From assembly GCA_020201235.1 (NCBI GenBank), contig JAIVHD010000248.1, positions 1 through 7,782 on the forward strand: DNA of 7,782 nucleotides, read 5' to 3'. The notes under the pieces were generated by a model. It did no database searches. It was not told where the DNA came from and saw nothing but the letters and a program-made list of their open reading frames with translations. Origin of the DNA: Lysobacteraceae bacterium (lineage in GTDB: Bacteria; Pseudomonadota; Gammaproteobacteria; Xanthomonadales; Wenzhouxiangellaceae). This document shows, piece after piece, positions 6,485-7,782 of the stretch; the stretch's first letter is position 1; the number at the start of each line of letters is the position of its first letter. The position numbers and the translations under genes are program-made.

Positions 6485-7567
6485 CTAGTCCGAGATCGTG
6501 ATTTTCGGCATGCGGATCTCGGTATTGACATCCTGCATCGAAAGCCGGCCGGCGGCGCTGCGTGCGATGTCCCGAAACCGGATTGATACCGGATGATCTG
6601 GATCGGTCGCGACGATTGGCGCGCCCTGGTCGGTAGAACGGCCAAGTACGGCCTCCAGCGGAATCCGGCCCAGTAGCGGCAGCCCGGTTTCGGTTGCCAT
6701 GCGCTGGCCGCCGCCGTGGCCAAAAATCGCTTCCTCATGGCCGCAATTGGAGCAGATGTGGGTGCTCATGTTTTCGACAATGCCGAGGATCGGCACTTTG
6801 ACCTTGCGAAACATCGCGACGGCCCGACGGACATCATCCAGCGCGACGTCCTGCGGGGTTGTCACGATGATGCTCGCCGCCACCGGCACGCGCTGGGCGA
6901 TCGTCAACTGGACGTCGCCGGTGCCGGGCGGAAGGTCGATGATCAGGTAATCCAGATCCTGCCAAAGGGTTTCGGACAGCATCTGGCTAAGTGCCTGGGT
7001 GGCCATCGGGCCGCGCCAGATCATCGCCTGGTCGACATCCACCAGTACGCCGATACTCATGGCTTGCAGGCCATGTGCCTGCATCGGCACAATTCGCTTG
7101 TCCTCGGTCGTTTCGGGTCGTCCGCTCAGGCCCAGCATGCGCGGCTGGCTAGGACCGTAAATATCGGCATCGAGAACACCGACGCGAGCGCCCTCGGCGA
7201 TCAGCGCCAGGGCCAGATTAGCGGCGACTGTGGATTTCCCCACCCCGCCCTTGCCGGATGCGACCGCAACGATGTTTTTGACGCCCTGCAACGGCTTGAG
7301 ACCGCCCTGTACGGCGTGCGCAGCGATGGCTTGGCCGATTTCGACCGTCACCGATTCGATGCCCTCGTAACCGGCGAGCCTGGCGCGCAGGATCTGCTCG
7401 AGTTGCTCACGCCAGCCTGTCGCGGGATATCCGAGCCGGACATCGACGGCAAGCTTGCCGCCCGACATGGCGAGCGCGCGCACGGCACTGCCCAGCGGCG
7501 CACCGGTGTGCGGGTCCTCGATCTTTCGAAGTTCGGATTTGAGCTGTTCGACGTATGGATCGGTCAT
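6485..7567 (-). CDS. mrp: Mrp/ApbC iron-sulfur cluster carrier ATPase
   Basis: Mrp (ApbC) is a dimeric cytoplasmic P-loop ATPase that carries [4Fe-4S] clusters to target proteins. The 360 residues show an N-terminal MIP18/DUF59 domain (about 5-80), a deviant Walker [10 protein letters not shown] (105-113) with the two signature lysines, DADIYGPS (123-130), and DLPPGTGD (211-218) as the switch/Walker B region. The C-terminal CSNC pair (C272, C275) in [19 protein letters not shown] bridges the cluster between two subunits. All key residues are present. The start at 7567 gives the usual N-terminus, though there is no clear Shine-Dalgarno. It precedes dcd by 5 nt. In E. coli and Pseudomonas mrp lies beside metG, which would be expected beyond the right edge of this window. 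Confidence 0.95.
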   Translation of the reverse strand: MTDPYVEQLKSELRKIEDPHTGAPLGSAVRALAMSGGKLAVDVRLGYPATGWREQLEQILRARLAGYEGIESVTVEIGQAIAAHAVQGGLKPLQGVKNIVAVASGKGGVGKSTVAANLALALIAEGARVGVLDADIYGPSQPRMLGLSGRPETTEDKRIVPMQAHGLQAMSIGVLVDVDQAMIWRGPMATQALSQMLSETLWQDLDYLIIDLPPGTGDVQLTIAQRVPVAASIIVTTPQDVALDDVRRAVAMFRKVKVPILGIVENMSTHICSNCGHEEAIFGHGGGQRMATETGLPLLGRIPLEAVLGRSTDQGAPIVATDPDHPVSIRFRDIARSAAGRLSMQDVNTEIRMPKITISD

Positions 7568-7605
7568 CGTGATTGTCGCAATGGGTCGGGACCCGATCGC
7601 TTTGC

Positions 7606-7635
7606 TTGATTGCGGAAAGGCAAGGCCGATAGTGT
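7606..7635 (+). promoter_or_regulatory. Candidate plus-strand promoter upstream of the missing right-hand neighbour
   Basis: TTGATT (7606-7611) and TAGTGT (7630-7635) are separated by 18 nt and could be a weak sigma-70 promoter reading right, in the gap (7568-7664) between mrp and the edge element. On the minus strand TACACT overlaps it and could serve mrp. The match is modest and the call rests partly on the expected divergent metG. Confidence 0.25.
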
Positions 7636-7664
7636 ACCGCGTCGCCGCCGGTCATGCTTTCTAG

Positions 7665-7782
7665 GAGCCTGTCGGATTTAACCGATCGTAGCGAGGGAAA
7701 GTCCGGTTGGAGCCAGATTTTTCGATCTTTTGAGGCGAATAGTGGGCCTATTTAACGAAAAAGAGCGGGAAATCTGGCCCAA
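7665..7782. repeat. Truncated long inverted-repeat element (MITE or IS end), continues past the window
   Basis: The arm 7712-7742 pairs with 7748-7778 at 23 of 31 positions (26 counting G-U pairs) around a 5-nt loop TGGGC. TTGG (7707-7710) then pairs with CCAA (7779-7782), leaving A7711 bulged. The window ends exactly where the outer arm would begin to be copied back. The outer left arm, GAGCCTGTCGG from 7665 through GTCCGG at 7701-7706, should therefore have its complement just beyond the edge. This is the form of a long palindromic mobile sequence. The text GAGCCTGTCGGATTT reminds me of ends of some IS1182-like elements in Gammaproteobacteria, but that is memory, not proof. CTAG at 7661-7664 could be a target duplication. 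No coding frame lies in it. Confidence 0.6.

Noticed and set aside
6716..7609. A 297-codon plus-strand open frame opposite mrp
   Set aside because: It is antisense to a complete Mrp with all motifs. The composition (many His, Asp, Arg) is typical of a mirror frame.
1..7782. CRISPR array, tRNA or rRNA genes, phage genes
   Set aside because: No regularly spaced repeats, no tRNA-like cloverleaf and no rRNA sequence were seen on reading; all long stretches are accounted for by conserved genes.

Overview
This window looks like chromosomal DNA from a gammaproteobacterium. The main reason is the minus-strand order petA-petB-petC-sspA-sspB, a typical gammaproteobacterial arrangement of the cytochrome bc1 operon followed by the stringent-starvation genes. 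It is supported by a DegS/AlgW-type protease divergent from petA and by a dcd-mrp pair, which in Pseudomonas and relatives lies beside metG. The proteins resemble Xanthomonadales/Chromatiales-type sequences, but I cannot place the genus from sequence alone. Base composition is moderately GC-rich and looks even by eye.

Layout. On the minus strand from 4434 down to 121 runs one probable operon. It encodes the Rieske protein (petA), cytochrome b (petB) and cytochrome c1 (petC), with a 2-nt gap and a 4-nt overlap; then sspA, a damaged sspB, and a small exported protein with a zinc-protease motif. A 262-nt divergent region (4435-4696) with several dyads separates this operon from degS on the plus strand (4697-5794). 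A short convergent gap follows. Then, again on the minus strand, come mrp (7567-6485) and dcd (6479-5916), 5 nt apart. The last 118 nt (7665-7782) are the left part of a long inverted-repeat element that runs off the window, probably a MITE or the end of an insertion sequence.

How the genes fit together. PetABC form the ubiquinol:cytochrome c oxidoreductase of the inner membrane. SspA is an RNA-polymerase-associated starvation factor. SspB normally tethers ssrA-tagged proteins and the cytoplasmic RseA fragment to ClpXP. DegS makes the first cut in RseA, so degS and sspB belong to the same sigma-E release cascade. Dcd feeds dUMP synthesis, and Mrp carries Fe-S clusters, of which PetA is one possible consumer in the cell.

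The most unusual points are: (1) sspB has lost the second half of its core domain, yet keeps a recognisable ClpX-binding tail in the -1 frame, reachable through an A_AAA_AAC slippery heptamer; (2) the uncharacterised HExxHxxGxxD protein at the end of the operon; (3) the truncated long-hairpin element at the right edge. No convincing new multi-gene system is visible; most of the window is conserved core metabolism.
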